This document shows, piece after piece, positions 1 to 8,990 of a stretch of DNA of 64,000 bases. This DNA is from DASRHT01 sp035650355. GTDB lineage: Bacteria > Chloroflexota > Ktedonobacteria > Ktedonobacterales > Ktedonobacteraceae. Position 1 is the first letter of the stretch. Every line of letters begins with the position of its first letter. The stretch covers positions 1-64,000 of the forward strand of contig DASRHT010000046.1 in NCBI GenBank assembly GCA_035650355.1, in the 5' to 3' direction. A model generated the notes under the pieces. The model ran no database searches. It was not told where the DNA came from and worked only from the letters and a program-made list of their open reading frames with translations. The position numbers and the translations under genes were made by a program.

Positions 1-156
1 CTCAAAAGTCGCTGCACGCTTTGACTCCTCGCGCCTTCGGCGCTCACAGGGAGAGGAAGGTGCTGGCGGTGGGCTGCGCCCACCGCCAGCACCTTCCTCT
101 CGAACGGCTCGCTTGCGAGCCGTTCTGTCTGAAAAGACCACGTTTGAGAAGCCCTG
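1..156 (+). mobile_element. MITE family 1, copy A (left end cut by window)
   Basis: This is a non-coding element made of stacked hairpins: a small GCGCC-TTC-GGCGC hairpin (about 31-43), a long near-perfect hairpin (about 52-108) and a hairpin with arms AACGGCTCGC/GCGAGCCGTT (about 110-124). It ends in GAGAAGCCCTG, the same right end as copies at 17.6, 19.8, 26.2 and 33.9 kb. The left terminal repeat and left target duplication lie outside the window, so insertion boundaries cannot be proven for this copy alone. It has no coding capacity. Confidence 0.85.
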
Positions 157-261
157 ATTGCTGACATACTTGTGCTTGCATCGCTGGCTAATCTATTATA
201 TGACTTGCCTTGTATGGCACATCTTACATGTGTATCCCTATCGATTGGAGGATCAGCCATC

Positions 262-810
262 ATGCAAGAGGTTGCAGTATCGCTGCTTACCGGTTGGGAA
301 AACTTTTACGTGATCATTGGCTCTGCCGCCGCTGCGTTAACTGGGTTGATGTTTGTGGTAATCACTTTGATCGCGAGCGTTCAGGCACGAAGATCGAGCG
401 GGGCGGTTGCAACCTTTAGCACACCAAACGTTGTGCATTTTTGCGCCGCGCTCTTCCTCGCCACAACGCTTAGCGCACCGTGGCAGACGCTCTGGCAGCC
501 CAGTCTTCTGCTTGGCCTCTGTGGCCTGTGGGGAATGACTTACACCGTTATTGTGATACGGCGGAGCCGTCGCCAGACTGACTATAAACTGGTACTGGAA
601 GACTGGCTGGGGCATGTGATATTTCCGCTCCTCGCCTATACAGCACTTGTCGTTGCAGCAATTTTGCTACCAGGCAATCCGGTGCCAACGCTATTCAGTA
701 TTGCCGCGGTTATGGTTCTACTCCTGTTCATTGGTATTCACAATGCCTGGGATACTGTTACCTATATTACCGTCGAGTACTCTCAGTCAGAGAATAAGCG
801 ACAAGACTAA
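262..810 (+). CDS. Hypothetical multi-pass membrane protein
   Basis: This 182-residue protein has about five hydrophobic segments (roughly residues 14-40, 58-75, 83-105, 120-140 and 143-170), so it is an integral membrane protein. The start at 262 is chosen because TTGGAGGATCA sits just upstream with good spacing; an in-frame ATG at 172 lacks a ribosome site. A short charged motif (RRSRRQ) separates segments 3 and 4, and the C-terminal tail is polar. I do not recognise a family. It lies alone after MITE copy A, about 200 bases before asparagine synthase on the same strand. No function can be assigned. Confidence 0.7.
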   Translation: MQEVAVSLLTGWENFYVIIGSAAAALTGLMFVVITLIASVQARRSSGAVATFSTPNVVHFCAALFLATTLSAPWQTLWQPSLLLGLCGLWGMTYTVIVIRRSRRQTDYKLVLEDWLGHVIFPLLAYTALVVAAILLPGNPVPTLFSIAAVMVLLLFIGIHNAWDTVTYITVEYSQSENKRQD

Positions 811-1015
811 AATCGTCCGGTTGACGAATCGCTATGGCACTAGGGATCTTTCTGCAAGGGATATCCAAAAACTGGCAGAGAGCCGCCTGGTATCATATAA
901 TCTGGGTACCAGCTATTCGCAAAGGCGTTTTAGCGGGAGGGAAAGCACCAGGAACAACAGATAACGCAACGGGCCTGATGAGGCTGAGCTGTGTTACAAG
1001 GAAAGGATTTATGCT

Positions 1016-2872
1016 ATGTGTGGCATCGCCGGCTGGATCGATTGGGAAGAGGATCTCTCTCATCAGCGTCCAATGATTGAGCGCATGGCTCGGACGATGT
1101 GCTACCGCGGACCGGATGCTCAAGGAAGCTGGGTCTCGCCTCGCGCCGCGTTGGCGCACCATCGCCTCTTTGTCATCGATCCCCAGGGCGGCAAGCAGCC
1201 CATGATTTACCAGGAGCAAGATCATACCTATGCGCTCACCTATAATGGCGAAATCTATAATTTTCGCGAACTGCGCAGCGAGCTAGAGAGCCGCGGGCAC
1301 GCCTTTCACACCCACTCTGATACCGAAGTCCTTTTGCATGCCTACCTTGAGTGGGGCCAGGAGTGTGTGCGCCGCTTCAACGGTATCTTCGCCTTTGGCC
1401 TGTGGGACGAGCAGAAACAACAATTGTTGCTGGCTCGCGATCACCTGGGCGTCAAGCCGCTTTTCTACGCGCAACGCGGCAGCGCCCTGCTGTTTGGCTC
1501 TGAACTGAAGGTGCTGCTGGCTCATCCGAGCGTCAAGCCTGAAATTGATGCAGATGGCATGGCGCAGGTCTTCGGCTTCAACTTCAGCCGCACTCCCGGC
1601 TCCGGTGTCTACCGAGATGTTTATGAATTGCGTCCTGGCCACCTGGCGATCTATACTCGGGAACGCCTGCACGTCAGCCGCTACTGGCAACTGCGCAGCG
1701 CACCTCATCTTGACGGCCTGGAGACCACCACCCAAAAGCTGCGCGCGTTGCTCGAAGATATTGTCAAGCGCCAGTTAATCGCCGATGTCCCCATCTCTAC
1801 GATGTTATCCGGCGGCCTGGATTCAAGCTCTCTGACGGCGCTGGCCGCCAGAGAATTTCAGCGCGAGGGCAAAACGCTCAATACCTATTCTATTGATTAT
1901 GCTGATAGTTCTGCACATTTTCAGGGCGATGTGATGCATCCCAGCCTGGATGCTCCCTGGGTGCAACGCGTCGCCGAGCATATTCATAGCCAGCACCACA
2001 CCATTACAGTGGATACGCCCGAACTGATAGAGAACATGCTGCTGCCGATGCGGGCGCATGACTTGCCATCGGGCGGGCAGATCGAAACCTCGCTCTATCT
2101 CCTCTGTAAAGCAATGAGGCAAGATTCAACCGTGGCGCTTTCCGGCGAATCCGCCGATGAAGTCTTCGGTGGCTACCCCTGGTTCCATAACGAAGAGGCC
2201 ATCAACGCGCCGACCTTCCCCTGGTTAGCTCTACTTGGGAGCGTAGCCGGTAGAGAAACTGCTTTCGGCGCCCAGACGATGTCTGGCTGGCTGGCCCCCG
2301 AAGTGATGCAGCAGGCTCGCCCTTTCGAGCATATGCAGCAACTTTACCAGCAAGCAATCGCGGAGGTGCCACGCCTGCAAGGTGAAGACCCGCACGCAGC
2401 CAAGATACGCGAAGTTTTCTATCTCAGTCTCACTCATTTTCTCTCCTACCTGCTCAATCGGAAAGATCGCATGAGTATGCTCGTCGGGTTCGAGGTGCGC
2501 GTGCCGTTCTGCGACTACCGGCTGGTCGAATACGTTTGGAATATTCCCTGGGAGATGAAAACGGTCGGCAATATTGAAAAGGGCATTTTGCGTCGTGCTA
2601 TGGAGGGGATCTTGCCACACGATGTTCTCTATCGCCGCAAGAGCGCATATCCCACTTCGCAGAATCCCAGTTATATGCAGCAAACGCGCACATGGGCACA
2701 GCAAATTCTCAATGATGCCAATGCGCCCATCCTGCCGTTTCTCAACCTGCCCGTCGCCCGCTCTATCGTGGAAGGCAAAACAGCCCTGCCAGATCGTGCG
2801 GCGGCCTTCCTCTACGAGCGCATCATCCAGCTCAATGCCTGGCTGCAAGAATATCACGTCTCGGTCGTCTGA
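1016..2872 (+). CDS. asnB: Asparagine synthase (glutamine-hydrolysing)
   Basis: This enzyme makes asparagine from aspartate, glutamine and ATP in the cytoplasm. The protein starts MCGIAGW, placing the catalytic cysteine of the class II glutamine amidotransferase at residue 2. The N-terminal domain (about 2-190) contains the YNGEIYNFRELR and DTEVLLHAY segments typical of the family. The synthase domain (about 210-600) carries the PP-loop motif LSGGLDSSSL. Its 618 residues match the long bacterial AsnB form. AAGGAAAGG lies about 8 bases before the start. It stands alone and is followed by a strong hairpin. A role in modifying a peptide or glycan rather than free aspartate is possible for this family, but no such neighbours are seen. 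Confidence 0.93.
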   Translation: MCGIAGWIDWEEDLSHQRPMIERMARTMCYRGPDAQGSWVSPRAALAHHRLFVIDPQGGKQPMIYQEQDHTYALTYNGEIYNFRELRSELESRGHAFHTHSDTEVLLHAYLEWGQECVRRFNGIFAFGLWDEQKQQLLLARDHLGVKPLFYAQRGSALLFGSELKVLLAHPSVKPEIDADGMAQVFGFNFSRTPGSGVYRDVYELRPGHLAIYTRERLHVSRYWQLRSAPHLDGLETTTQKLRALLEDIVKRQLIADVPISTMLSGGLDSSSLTALAAREFQREGKTLNTYSIDYADSSAHFQGDVMHPSLDAPWVQRVAEHIHSQHHTITVDTPELIENMLLPMRAHDLPSGGQIETSLYLLCKAMRQDSTVALSGESADEVFGGYPWFHNEEAINAPTFPWLALLGSVAGRETAFGAQTMSGWLAPEVMQQARPFEHMQQLYQQAIAEVPRLQGEDPHAAKIREVFYLSLTHFLSYLLNRKDRMSMLVGFEVRVPFCDYRLVEYVWNIPWEMKTVGNIEKGILRRAMEGILPHDVLYRRKSAYPTSQNPSYMQQTRTWAQQILNDANAPILPFLNLPVARSIVEGKTALPDRAAAFLYERIIQLNAWLQEYHVSVV

Positions 2873-2909
2873 TGCCACACAGAGCTGTAATCTCTGCTAA
2901 ACAGACTTT

Positions 2910-2943
2910 GGGATAGCTCACAAAGAAAATTGTGAGCTATCCC
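2910..2943. terminator. Hairpin between convergent asnB and esterase genes
   Basis: Arms GGGATAGCTCACA and TGTGAGCTATCCC form a perfect 13-bp stem with an 8-base loop, between the stops of two convergent genes. There is no strong U-tract on either side, so it is a probable bidirectional terminator rather than a textbook one. Confidence 0.6.
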
Positions 2944-2966
2944 ATCATTTGAGAAACATTGTTGCC

Positions 2967-4415
2967 TTATACTACACTGCACGCCGCTCCGTTGAGCGTG
3001 AACGCGGTTGGAGCAGAGTTCGTGCCGCTCCATGTTGCCTGGAAAAAGGGCGGTACAGTCAGTGCGCTGCCGGCAGGGATGGAGCCATTGGACGAGAGAT
3101 TCGTCACCGTTACAACGCTGCCTGATTGTGAGAAATTTCCGCTAAAACCGTTGGTAATGGTTTGCCCGTTCGCAAACGCGAATTGGACCGTCCAGCTAGT
3201 AATCGCTGTTGTGCCCGTATTCGTAATGTGGATGGTAGCCTGAAACCCTGTCGTCCACTGGCTGTCCACGCTATAGTGGATCTGACACTTCGTCCCAACC
3301 GGCGTCGGGGTCGGAGTCGGCGTCCGGGTGGGCGTTGGTGTCGGGGTAGCAGTCTGGACTGGCGTCGGCGTTGGAGTGGCCTTTCCATTCTTAGGATGGT
3401 TGATAAAGAAGGTATACATCGCGTTGGTCGCGCTCGGCCCGTTGGGATCGGTAAAGGAGCCACTGCTATTACCACCAGACCAGGCATGGCCCATTCCAGT
3501 AACCTTCCAATACTCTTCAATTTCATTGCCATTGTTGTCATTCCAGGTCTGGACCGTGAAGGCGCGCCCCCCCGAGCCAGAGACCTGGCCATTGGTGGTG
3601 GTCGTGGGGTTGTTAAAACTGGCGTTATAGCTGCCATTCGAGGCCAGATGATCGGTCTGCATCCATTGCTGGACCACCTGATCGCCATTGAGGGGAGCGA
3701 CTGTTGCATCGCTCGTGCCGTGAAAAACAATCGTCGGCACAACGCGGGCCACGCTTCCCATCGCGTTGAAAGCGGCCTGCCCCTGTTGGGTCGGATTCGG
3801 CCCACCCTGGCTGAGAGCCAGGGTTCCGCTGGTCTGGTCGGTCCCCGCCTGGTACTCCAATCCTGAATGGACGCCAATCGCAGCGAAAATATCAGGATAG
3901 GTTGCGCCCATAACGACCGCCATACACGCACCCGCTGACATGCCGGCAACATAAACGCGGTTGGGATCGATGGTCCACTGCGCGGTATTCTGCTCAACAG
4001 CCTGCACGATACCGGCAATGATCGCCGGCTCGCCGCTGCCCCGCGCCTGATCGGCAGTCAGGAACCAGTTCCAGCACTCGCTAGAGTTGGCACTGCTGGT
4101 CTGCTGCGGATAGACAACAATAAATTGCTTCTGATCGGCCAGCGCGTTCATCTGCGTGCCGTTGGCAAAATCCGTGGGGTTCTGCGTACAGCCATGCAGC
4201 ATAACGATGAGCGGAGCAACGGTACTCACTTGATAGTTAACGGGGGTGTAAACAAAGTAGGGACGACTGCCAGCAGGACCATTGAAGGTGAATTGCTGGA
4301 ACGTACCACCACTGGCATGAGTAGTGATGGGACGCGCTACAAAGACGAGGAAACAGCTTACGAGGGCAAACAGGCTTATCAGAATCAAAAGGAGTTTGAC
4401 GCTACGCTGCATCAT
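2967..4415 (-). CDS. Secreted CE1/PHB-depolymerase-type esterase with CBM2
   Basis: This 482-residue secreted hydrolase probably removes acetyl or feruloyl groups from plant polysaccharide. It has a signal peptide (about 1-35), an alpha/beta hydrolase domain (about 38-330) with nucleophile motif GMSAGA, an acidic candidate in HGTSDATVAP and a histidine in GMGHAWSGG. A Thr/Pro-rich linker (about 342-376) leads to a C-terminal family 2 carbohydrate-binding module (377-482) with two flanking cysteines and exposed tryptophans. The start at 4415 is preferred because AGGAGG stands just upstream; an in-frame start at 4490 has none. The CBM2 argues against poly-hydroxybutyrate as the true substrate. 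Substrate specificity is inferred. Confidence 0.88.
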   Translation of the reverse strand: MMQRSVKLLLILISLFALVSCFLVFVARPITTHASGGTFQQFTFNGPAGSRPYFVYTPVNYQVSTVAPLIVMLHGCTQNPTDFANGTQMNALADQKQFIVVYPQQTSSANSSECWNWFLTADQARGSGEPAIIAGIVQAVEQNTAQWTIDPNRVYVAGMSAGACMAVVMGATYPDIFAAIGVHSGLEYQAGTDQTSGTLALSQGGPNPTQQGQAAFNAMGSVARVVPTIVFHGTSDATVAPLNGDQVVQQWMQTDHLASNGSYNASFNNPTTTTNGQVSGSGGRAFTVQTWNDNNGNEIEEYWKVTGMGHAWSGGNSSGSFTDPNGPSATNAMYTFFINHPKNGKATPTPTPVQTATPTPTPTRTPTPTPTPVGTKCQIHYSVDSQWTTGFQATIHITNTGTTAITSWTVQFAFANGQTITNGFSGNFSQSGSVVTVTNLSSNGSIPAGSALTVPPFFQATWSGTNSAPTAFTLNGAACSVV

Positions 4416-4584
4416 GGCGTACCTCCTGGCGAAGATATCCCTTCTCCGCTCCTGCTGCAATGGTACAAAGGCAAAGCACCAACCTTTCATGCGTTATCAC
4501 ATGAAATATGACTCATGATTCATATAACAGATAAAAGAAGCGATTGTCAAGAGAGGGCAAGCCATTTTTGCCCTGCGCCTGGTT

Positions 4585-5286
4585 TCAGTGCTCTGGGAAT
4601 GTTTTAGGGAATGCTGATGGGACTGGCGCTATGCCGTGGGTGATGAAATCCATGAGTGCTGCAAAGACACCTTCTGGCAATGCCCTCATATCGCTCTGAG
4701 GTGTTTCGGTCTCCGGGGGCCAGACCAGCCAGCGCAGGGCCACGAAATGCCCGATGCCCATCAGCGCGTAAGCAAGAACCTCCGGGTCCATTGTACGTAC
4801 TTCACCGTCGTCCATAGCCTGGGCCAGACTACGAATATATCCCTGGCTGATCTTGTGGTAGTAGTTGAAGAAGGCATCTGGCGCGACTCGTTCCGCCTCC
4901 TGGACGATGCTATAAATGCGCCGGTGTTTCGCCACAAAGGTGAAGAACGCCTCGAAACCGCGCTTCTCTATCTCCAGCCGACCGTTCACGCCCACGATGG
5001 CGGCACGCATATTTGCGCGCAGGCGCTTCCCTATATCCTCGACCAGTTCCGCGAAGATCTCGCGTTTGCTATGAAAATAAATGTAATACGTTCCCTGCGC
5101 CACACCAGCGCGCCGGGTGATTTCTGCAATGCTGGCTTCATAGTAGCCGAGCTCGCCAAAAACCTCTTCTGCCGCGTCCAGGATTTTGCGCCGTGTGGCT
5201 TCACCGCGTGCAGTGACCGGCATGAGCGCATTGCCAGTTTCCTGATTCATATCTGTGGCCTGCTCTGCGTGATTATTTCTAGCCAT
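4585..5286 (-). CDS. TetR/AcrR family transcriptional regulator
   Basis: This 233-residue DNA-binding repressor has an N-terminal helix-turn-helix (about residues 30-75; core ITRRAGVAQGTYYIYFHSK) and a C-terminal ligand/dimer domain resembling those of fatty-acid-responsive TetR proteins. The start at 5286 is supported by GGCGGAAGGACC upstream. The frame stays open to 5607, but that extension runs across the MITE and IS boundary and is not native coding. The gene is isolated; its target is unknown. The acyl-CoA ligase at 7.25 kb, now separated by mobile DNA, could once have been divergent to it and is a plausible target (inference). Confidence 0.88.
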   Translation of the reverse strand: MARNNHAEQATDMNQETGNALMPVTARGEATRRKILDAAEEVFGELGYYEASIAEITRRAGVAQGTYYIYFHSKREIFAELVEDIGKRLRANMRAAIVGVNGRLEIEKRGFEAFFTFVAKHRRIYSIVQEAERVAPDAFFNYYHKISQGYIRSLAQAMDDGEVRTMDPEVLAYALMGIGHFVALRWLVWPPETETPQSDMRALPEGVFAALMDFITHGIAPVPSAFPKTFPEH

Positions 5287-5490
5287 AACCCTGGTCCTTC
5301 CGCCTTTCAATCTCACTTTCATCTTGCCATAGCTCTTATGTAGTTTTGGATAGACGCACCTGTTCACAAACTTTTTGAACCTGATCCTTCCCCCATTATA
5401 GCATTGCCGCTCCATGCTTTCTTCCCGCCGCATTCGTACTCCAGGGCTATTTAATTCTCTGGAGAAAAGGGGGTCAAGGGGCATAGTCCC

Positions 5491-7009
5491 ATAAGTGCGA
5501 ACGTAAGCACAAAAGTCCATGAACACCCAAAGAAAGAGACAAGGCGTGGCTTTTTCTGCTAAAGTCAACGTATTACACCATCGTTTGACGAAAGAGAGAA
5601 CCACCATGCCTCATGCGAACCATCATACCCAATTATCGGCAGGGGAGCAACCCTCATGTCTGCTCAATGATGCGCCCTGGCAAGAGCTCTTGGCCTTGCT
5701 GCCAGCAGACAGCTTTGAGCAGGCTCGCCTCCAGAAAGCCTTTGTGCGGGCGCGTGGCTTGCGCCACCCGGCAGATCTGCTTCGTGGCATCCTTGCCTAC
5801 GTCTTCTGCCTCAGTTCTTTCCGCGTGCTGGGAAGCTGGGCGAGGAGTATGGGCCTCTGTGGCAACGGCGAACGGTCCTGGGCCAAGCGCACCCGCCAAG
5901 CGGCCTGCTGGCTCCTGTGGCTGCTGCAAGATCTCTTGGAGCCCGATGGCAACGAGGGGGAGCTGACAGGCCCATCCGCCTTTGCGGGACGGATTCATCT
6001 GGTGGATGCCACCCACCTGCGCACTTGGAAGCGCAACGGAGAAAGCCGTCGGCTTCACATGAGCTACGATCTGCTTGGCAAACGCCTGGAACAGGTGCTT
6101 CTCACCGATCATCATGTGGGAGAAGGCTTGCGCCATTTCTCCTTTGCCCCTGGCGACATTGTGGTGGGGGACAGCGCCTACTGCCGCCGTCAACCGCTCT
6201 TCGATCAGCTCGATGCTGGGGTGGACGTGGTGGTGCGGCTGCATTGGTCCAATGTCCCCTTGCGGCAGCCCACGGGCGAGGCTTTTGATCTCTCCGCTTG
6301 GCTCGCGAGCCTTTGGGAAGGACAAGGAGAACAGATCGTCTGGACCCACATCGGCAAACGCCGGGTGCGCTTTCGCTTGCTGGCCCAGCGCCTCAGTGAA
6401 GCGGCCGCCAAGCGAGCGCATCGCAAACGCCGAAGCAAGGCCCGCAAGAATGGGAGCAAGAACCAGCCCTTGACCATTGAGGTCGCCTCCTGGCTCCTGG
6501 TGCTCACCTCGCTCAAGGAAGAGCACTGGTCCAGGGAGATGGTCCTGGCGCTCTATCGCAGCCGGTGGCAGATTGAGCTGCTCTTCAAGCGGCTCAAGCA
6601 GTTGGTGCGCATGCATCGTCTGCGCAGCTCGGAGCTCAGCAGCAACCAGGCCGTGTTAGCAGGGCTGCTGGTGGGCTGGACCTTGATGGAACGGCAAGCG
6701 AGCCTCTTGCGTGAACAGGCCGATGCCAGCCGTGAACCCGAGCAGATCAGGCGGGCACCTCTGAGCAATTGGCAGGTGTGCGCGACGCTGGTGGAGAGCC
6801 TCCGTACGATGCTGCTGGGTCCCTGGACGTGGGGGCAGATCCAGGAGCATGTGGAGGCGATTGTCCGCTTGTGGCGGCTGCATCCGCAAGCGCGGGACCT
6901 GCAAGAGAGCCAGGTTCGCGAGCTCTTCGAGCCAGTGCTCGCCGCCTTGATCACATGAGTCTCTTCTTCTTCTGTTGGAAAGGTTCTTTTCGCTTACGTT
7001 CGCACCTAT
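5491..7009 (+). mobile_element. IS4-family insertion sequence, complete
   Basis: This 1519-bp element has 18-bp terminal inverted repeats, ATAAGTGCGAACGTAAGC on the left and its complement with one mismatch on the right (6992-7009). It is flanked by an exact 13-bp duplication GGGGCATAGTCCC (5478-5490 and 7010-7022). The unoccupied relative at 17.7 kb has a single version of this site, which is direct evidence of insertion. A single transposase fills the element. Duplication length and transposase motif fit the IS4 family. Confidence 0.93.
5606..6958 (+). CDS. IS4-family DDE transposase
   Basis: This 450-residue transposase cuts and pastes the surrounding IS. The first catalytic Asp is in VDATHLRTWKR, the second in GDIVVGDSAYCRR, and the Glu lies in YRSRWQIELLFKRLK, which is the Y-2-R-3-E-6-K signature of the IS4 family. 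The start at 5606 is preferred because AAAGAGAGA lies about seven bases upstream; an ATG at 5519 would add 29 residues. The frame is intact and the terminal repeats are present, so the element may still be active. Neighbouring MITEs have different ends, so this enzyme is not their obvious mobiliser. Confidence 0.93.
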   Translation: MPHANHHTQLSAGEQPSCLLNDAPWQELLALLPADSFEQARLQKAFVRARGLRHPADLLRGILAYVFCLSSFRVLGSWARSMGLCGNGERSWAKRTRQAACWLLWLLQDLLEPDGNEGELTGPSAFAGRIHLVDATHLRTWKRNGESRRLHMSYDLLGKRLEQVLLTDHHVGEGLRHFSFAPGDIVVGDSAYCRRQPLFDQLDAGVDVVVRLHWSNVPLRQPTGEAFDLSAWLASLWEGQGEQIVWTHIGKRRVRFRLLAQRLSEAAAKRAHRKRRSKARKNGSKNQPLTIEVASWLLVLTSLKEEHWSREMVLALYRSRWQIELLFKRLKQLVRMHRLRSSELSSNQAVLAGLLVGWTLMERQASLLREQADASREPEQIRRAPLSNWQVCATLVESLRTMLLGPWTWGQIQEHVEAIVRLWRLHPQARDLQESQVRELFEPVLAALIT

Positions 7010-7250
7010 GGGGCATAGTCCCTTGCGGGGCGCGAGGTGTCCCCGCTCATTCTTCTCCCTCCCCGCCCCCGAAGGGGGCAAAAAAGAAGAAGTAAATAGC
7101 CCTGATTCGTACTCGCTTCTCGCCTGACAGCAACAGTTCTGTGCTAGAACGAAATGATACAGGCAGGGATGGCAATTAAAGCTTAGCTGTTAAGTAAGCG
7201 CGTGTGTTAAAATCACAGAGAACTGCGTTGTTCCACAGGGAGGCGTGAAC

Positions 7251-8777
7251 ATGCACTTTCTCAATCTGGGCGAATGGCTGGCTCAGCGCGCACAACTAAC
7301 TCCCCATAAAGTCGCCCTGATCGATAGTGAAACAGGCACTCGTTTGACGTATCGAACGCTCAATCTGCGCGCTCGCGCCCTCGCGGCCTATCTAGCACAA
7401 GGCTATAGTATTCAACAGGGTGATCGTGTAGCAGTGCTGGCCCTCAATGCGCCTGAGTATCTGGATGCTTTCTTTGCCTGCGCATTGATTGGGGCGATCC
7501 TGGTGCCGCTCAACTGGCGACTGACCGTGCATGAGCTGACCACGATTTTACTTGACTGCGAGCCCAGGCTGATTCTACATGATACCACTCATACCACCCA
7601 CGCCCGTGAAGTTGCTACTGCGCTCAGTGGAACCATCTCAGCGTTGCCACTATACCCATTCAGTGATTTTCCAGGAGCGGATGCAATCCTTGCAGCGCAG
7701 GCCAGGCCGTTCCAGAGCATGGATGGCGAGGAGTCAGCGGTGATCCTCTACACCTCCGGCACCACCGGCGTTCCCAAAGGGGCAATGCTTTCACACCGCA
7801 TGATCACCTGGAACGCCATCAATACGCAGATCAGTTGGGGATTGCGCGATAGCGATATCACCCCAACCTTCGCCCCCTTCTTCCATGCTGGCGGACTGAA
7901 TGTTTTGACCACGCCGCTCTATCACCTCGGCGGTACCGTTGTGTTGCTGCGTACTTCCGATCCGCAGGCGATACTGCGCACCATCGAGCGCGAACGCTGC
8001 ACCATCGTCTTCGCTGTCCCCACTGTCTTCCAGATGATGATGGAGCACGCGGAGTTCGCAACCACCAATTTCGCCAGCGTGCGCTTCTGTGTAACCGGCG
8101 GTTCCTCCTGTCCGCTGCCGGTCATCCAGGGATACGCCGCTCGCGGCCTGGAATTTCGTCAGGGCTACGGGTTGACCGAGGTGGGCGTAAACTGCTTTAG
8201 CCTGGCGCCTGAAGATGCTCTGCGCAAGGCAGGCTCCGTCGGACGTCCCATTTTCCATTCACGGGCACGTATTGTCGATAGCGAGGAACGTGAGGTTGCA
8301 CCTGGAGAAGTCGGCGAGCTAGTTCTGGCCGGCCCTCATGTGTGTTCTGGCTATTGGAAGCGTCCTGAGGCCACAGCGGAAGCCTACCGCGGCGGCTGGT
8401 GGCACACGGGCGATCTGGTACGTTGTGATAGCGAAGGCTATTATTACATCGTCGGGCGCAAGAAGGACATGTTCATCTCCGGCGGTGAGAATATCTACCC
8501 CGCCGAGATTGAGGGCGTGATCGCCACGCACCCCGGCGTACTCGAAGTGGCCGTTATTGCGCAACCCGATCCTCGCTGGGGCGAGGTCGGCCTGGCAATC
8601 GTCGTACCGCGAGAACCTGGCATCCTGACCGGCGAGGAGATTCTCGCCTACTGCACCGACAAAGTGGCGCGCTACAAGCTTCCCAAAGCCGTGTACTTTA
8701 CTACTGCTCTTCCCCGTAACGCTATGGGCAAGGTGATAAAGGGAGAGCTGGTGCGGGAGTTTGTGAACCCCTCGTAA
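7251..8777 (+). CDS. AMP-forming acyl-CoA synthetase/ligase
   Basis: This 508-residue enzyme activates a carboxylic acid with ATP and transfers it to CoA. It shows the full ANL-superfamily set: P-loop YTSGTTGVPKGAM, GYGLTEVG, WWHTGDL, hinge motif GRKKDMFISGGENIYPAEIE, and the C-terminal catalytic lysine in NAMGKVIKGEL. Length is typical of medium or long-chain fatty acyl-CoA ligases. ATG 7251 is favoured over GTG 7245 because the AGGGAGG site is too close to the latter. It follows the mobile elements directly and is probably monocistronic. Substrate chain length cannot be read from sequence. Confidence 0.92.
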   Translation: MHFLNLGEWLAQRAQLTPHKVALIDSETGTRLTYRTLNLRARALAAYLAQGYSIQQGDRVAVLALNAPEYLDAFFACALIGAILVPLNWRLTVHELTTILLDCEPRLILHDTTHTTHAREVATALSGTISALPLYPFSDFPGADAILAAQARPFQSMDGEESAVILYTSGTTGVPKGAMLSHRMITWNAINTQISWGLRDSDITPTFAPFFHAGGLNVLTTPLYHLGGTVVLLRTSDPQAILRTIERERCTIVFAVPTVFQMMMEHAEFATTNFASVRFCVTGGSSCPLPVIQGYAARGLEFRQGYGLTEVGVNCFSLAPEDALRKAGSVGRPIFHSRARIVDSEEREVAPGEVGELVLAGPHVCSGYWKRPEATAEAYRGGWWHTGDLVRCDSEGYYYIVGRKKDMFISGGENIYPAEIEGVIATHPGVLEVAVIAQPDPRWGEVGLAIVVPREPGILTGEEILAYCTDKVARYKLPKAVYFTTALPRNAMGKVIKGELVREFVNPS

Positions 8778-8896
8778 AAAATTGTAATAGTTACCCAATA
8801 GCTGAGGGTGCAGTGGTTGTCCCGGGTAAACCTCCATTTATATGGTACATTATTACTGACGGAACGTCGCTTTATCTTCCGCTGAGCTTACTAGTG

Positions 8897-8961
8897 CAGA
8901 CGGCCAACGCTCCCACGATGAAGCGAGGAGCTACGCGCGCTAGCTTCGCGCTGGCCGTCTG
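8897..8961. repeat. Intergenic inverted repeat
   Basis: Arms CAGACGGCCA (8897-8906) and TGGCCGTCTG (8952-8961) are perfect complements, with further partial pairing inside. It sits between the acyl-CoA ligase and the amine oxidase, just before the latter's ribosome site. It could act as a terminator or leader structure, or be a degenerate mobile repeat; nothing else in the window matches it. Confidence 0.55.
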
Positions 8962-8990
8962 AAATGAATTGCTTAATCAGGAGGAGAACC

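Larger units (their letters stand above)
5442..7104. mobile_element. MITE family 2, copy 1, interrupted by an IS
   Basis: The element begins CAGGGCTATTTA and ends TAAATAGCCCTG, giving a perfect 12-bp terminal inverted repeat. It is flanked by an exact 10-bp direct repeat, ATTCGTACTC, at 5432-5441 and 7105-7114. Removing the internal IS and one copy of its target duplication leaves about 131 bp, similar to the uninterrupted relative at 17703-17853. The remainder is non-coding and rich in short palindromes such as GCCCCCGAAGGGGGC. Mobilisation must be in trans. Confidence 0.88.

Noticed and set aside
3162..3866. Plus-strand frame of 234 codons opposite the CBM2 esterase
   Set aside because: Arg/Gly-rich shadow of the real gene, with no ribosome site or recognisable motif.
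5287..5607. N-terminal extension of the TetR gene
   Set aside because: It crosses the MITE and IS boundary; the ribosome site and HTH position support the start at 5286.
5654..6616. Minus-strand frame of 320 codons inside the transposase
   Set aside because: It is antisense to an intact IS4-family transposase with all catalytic motifs; no independent support.
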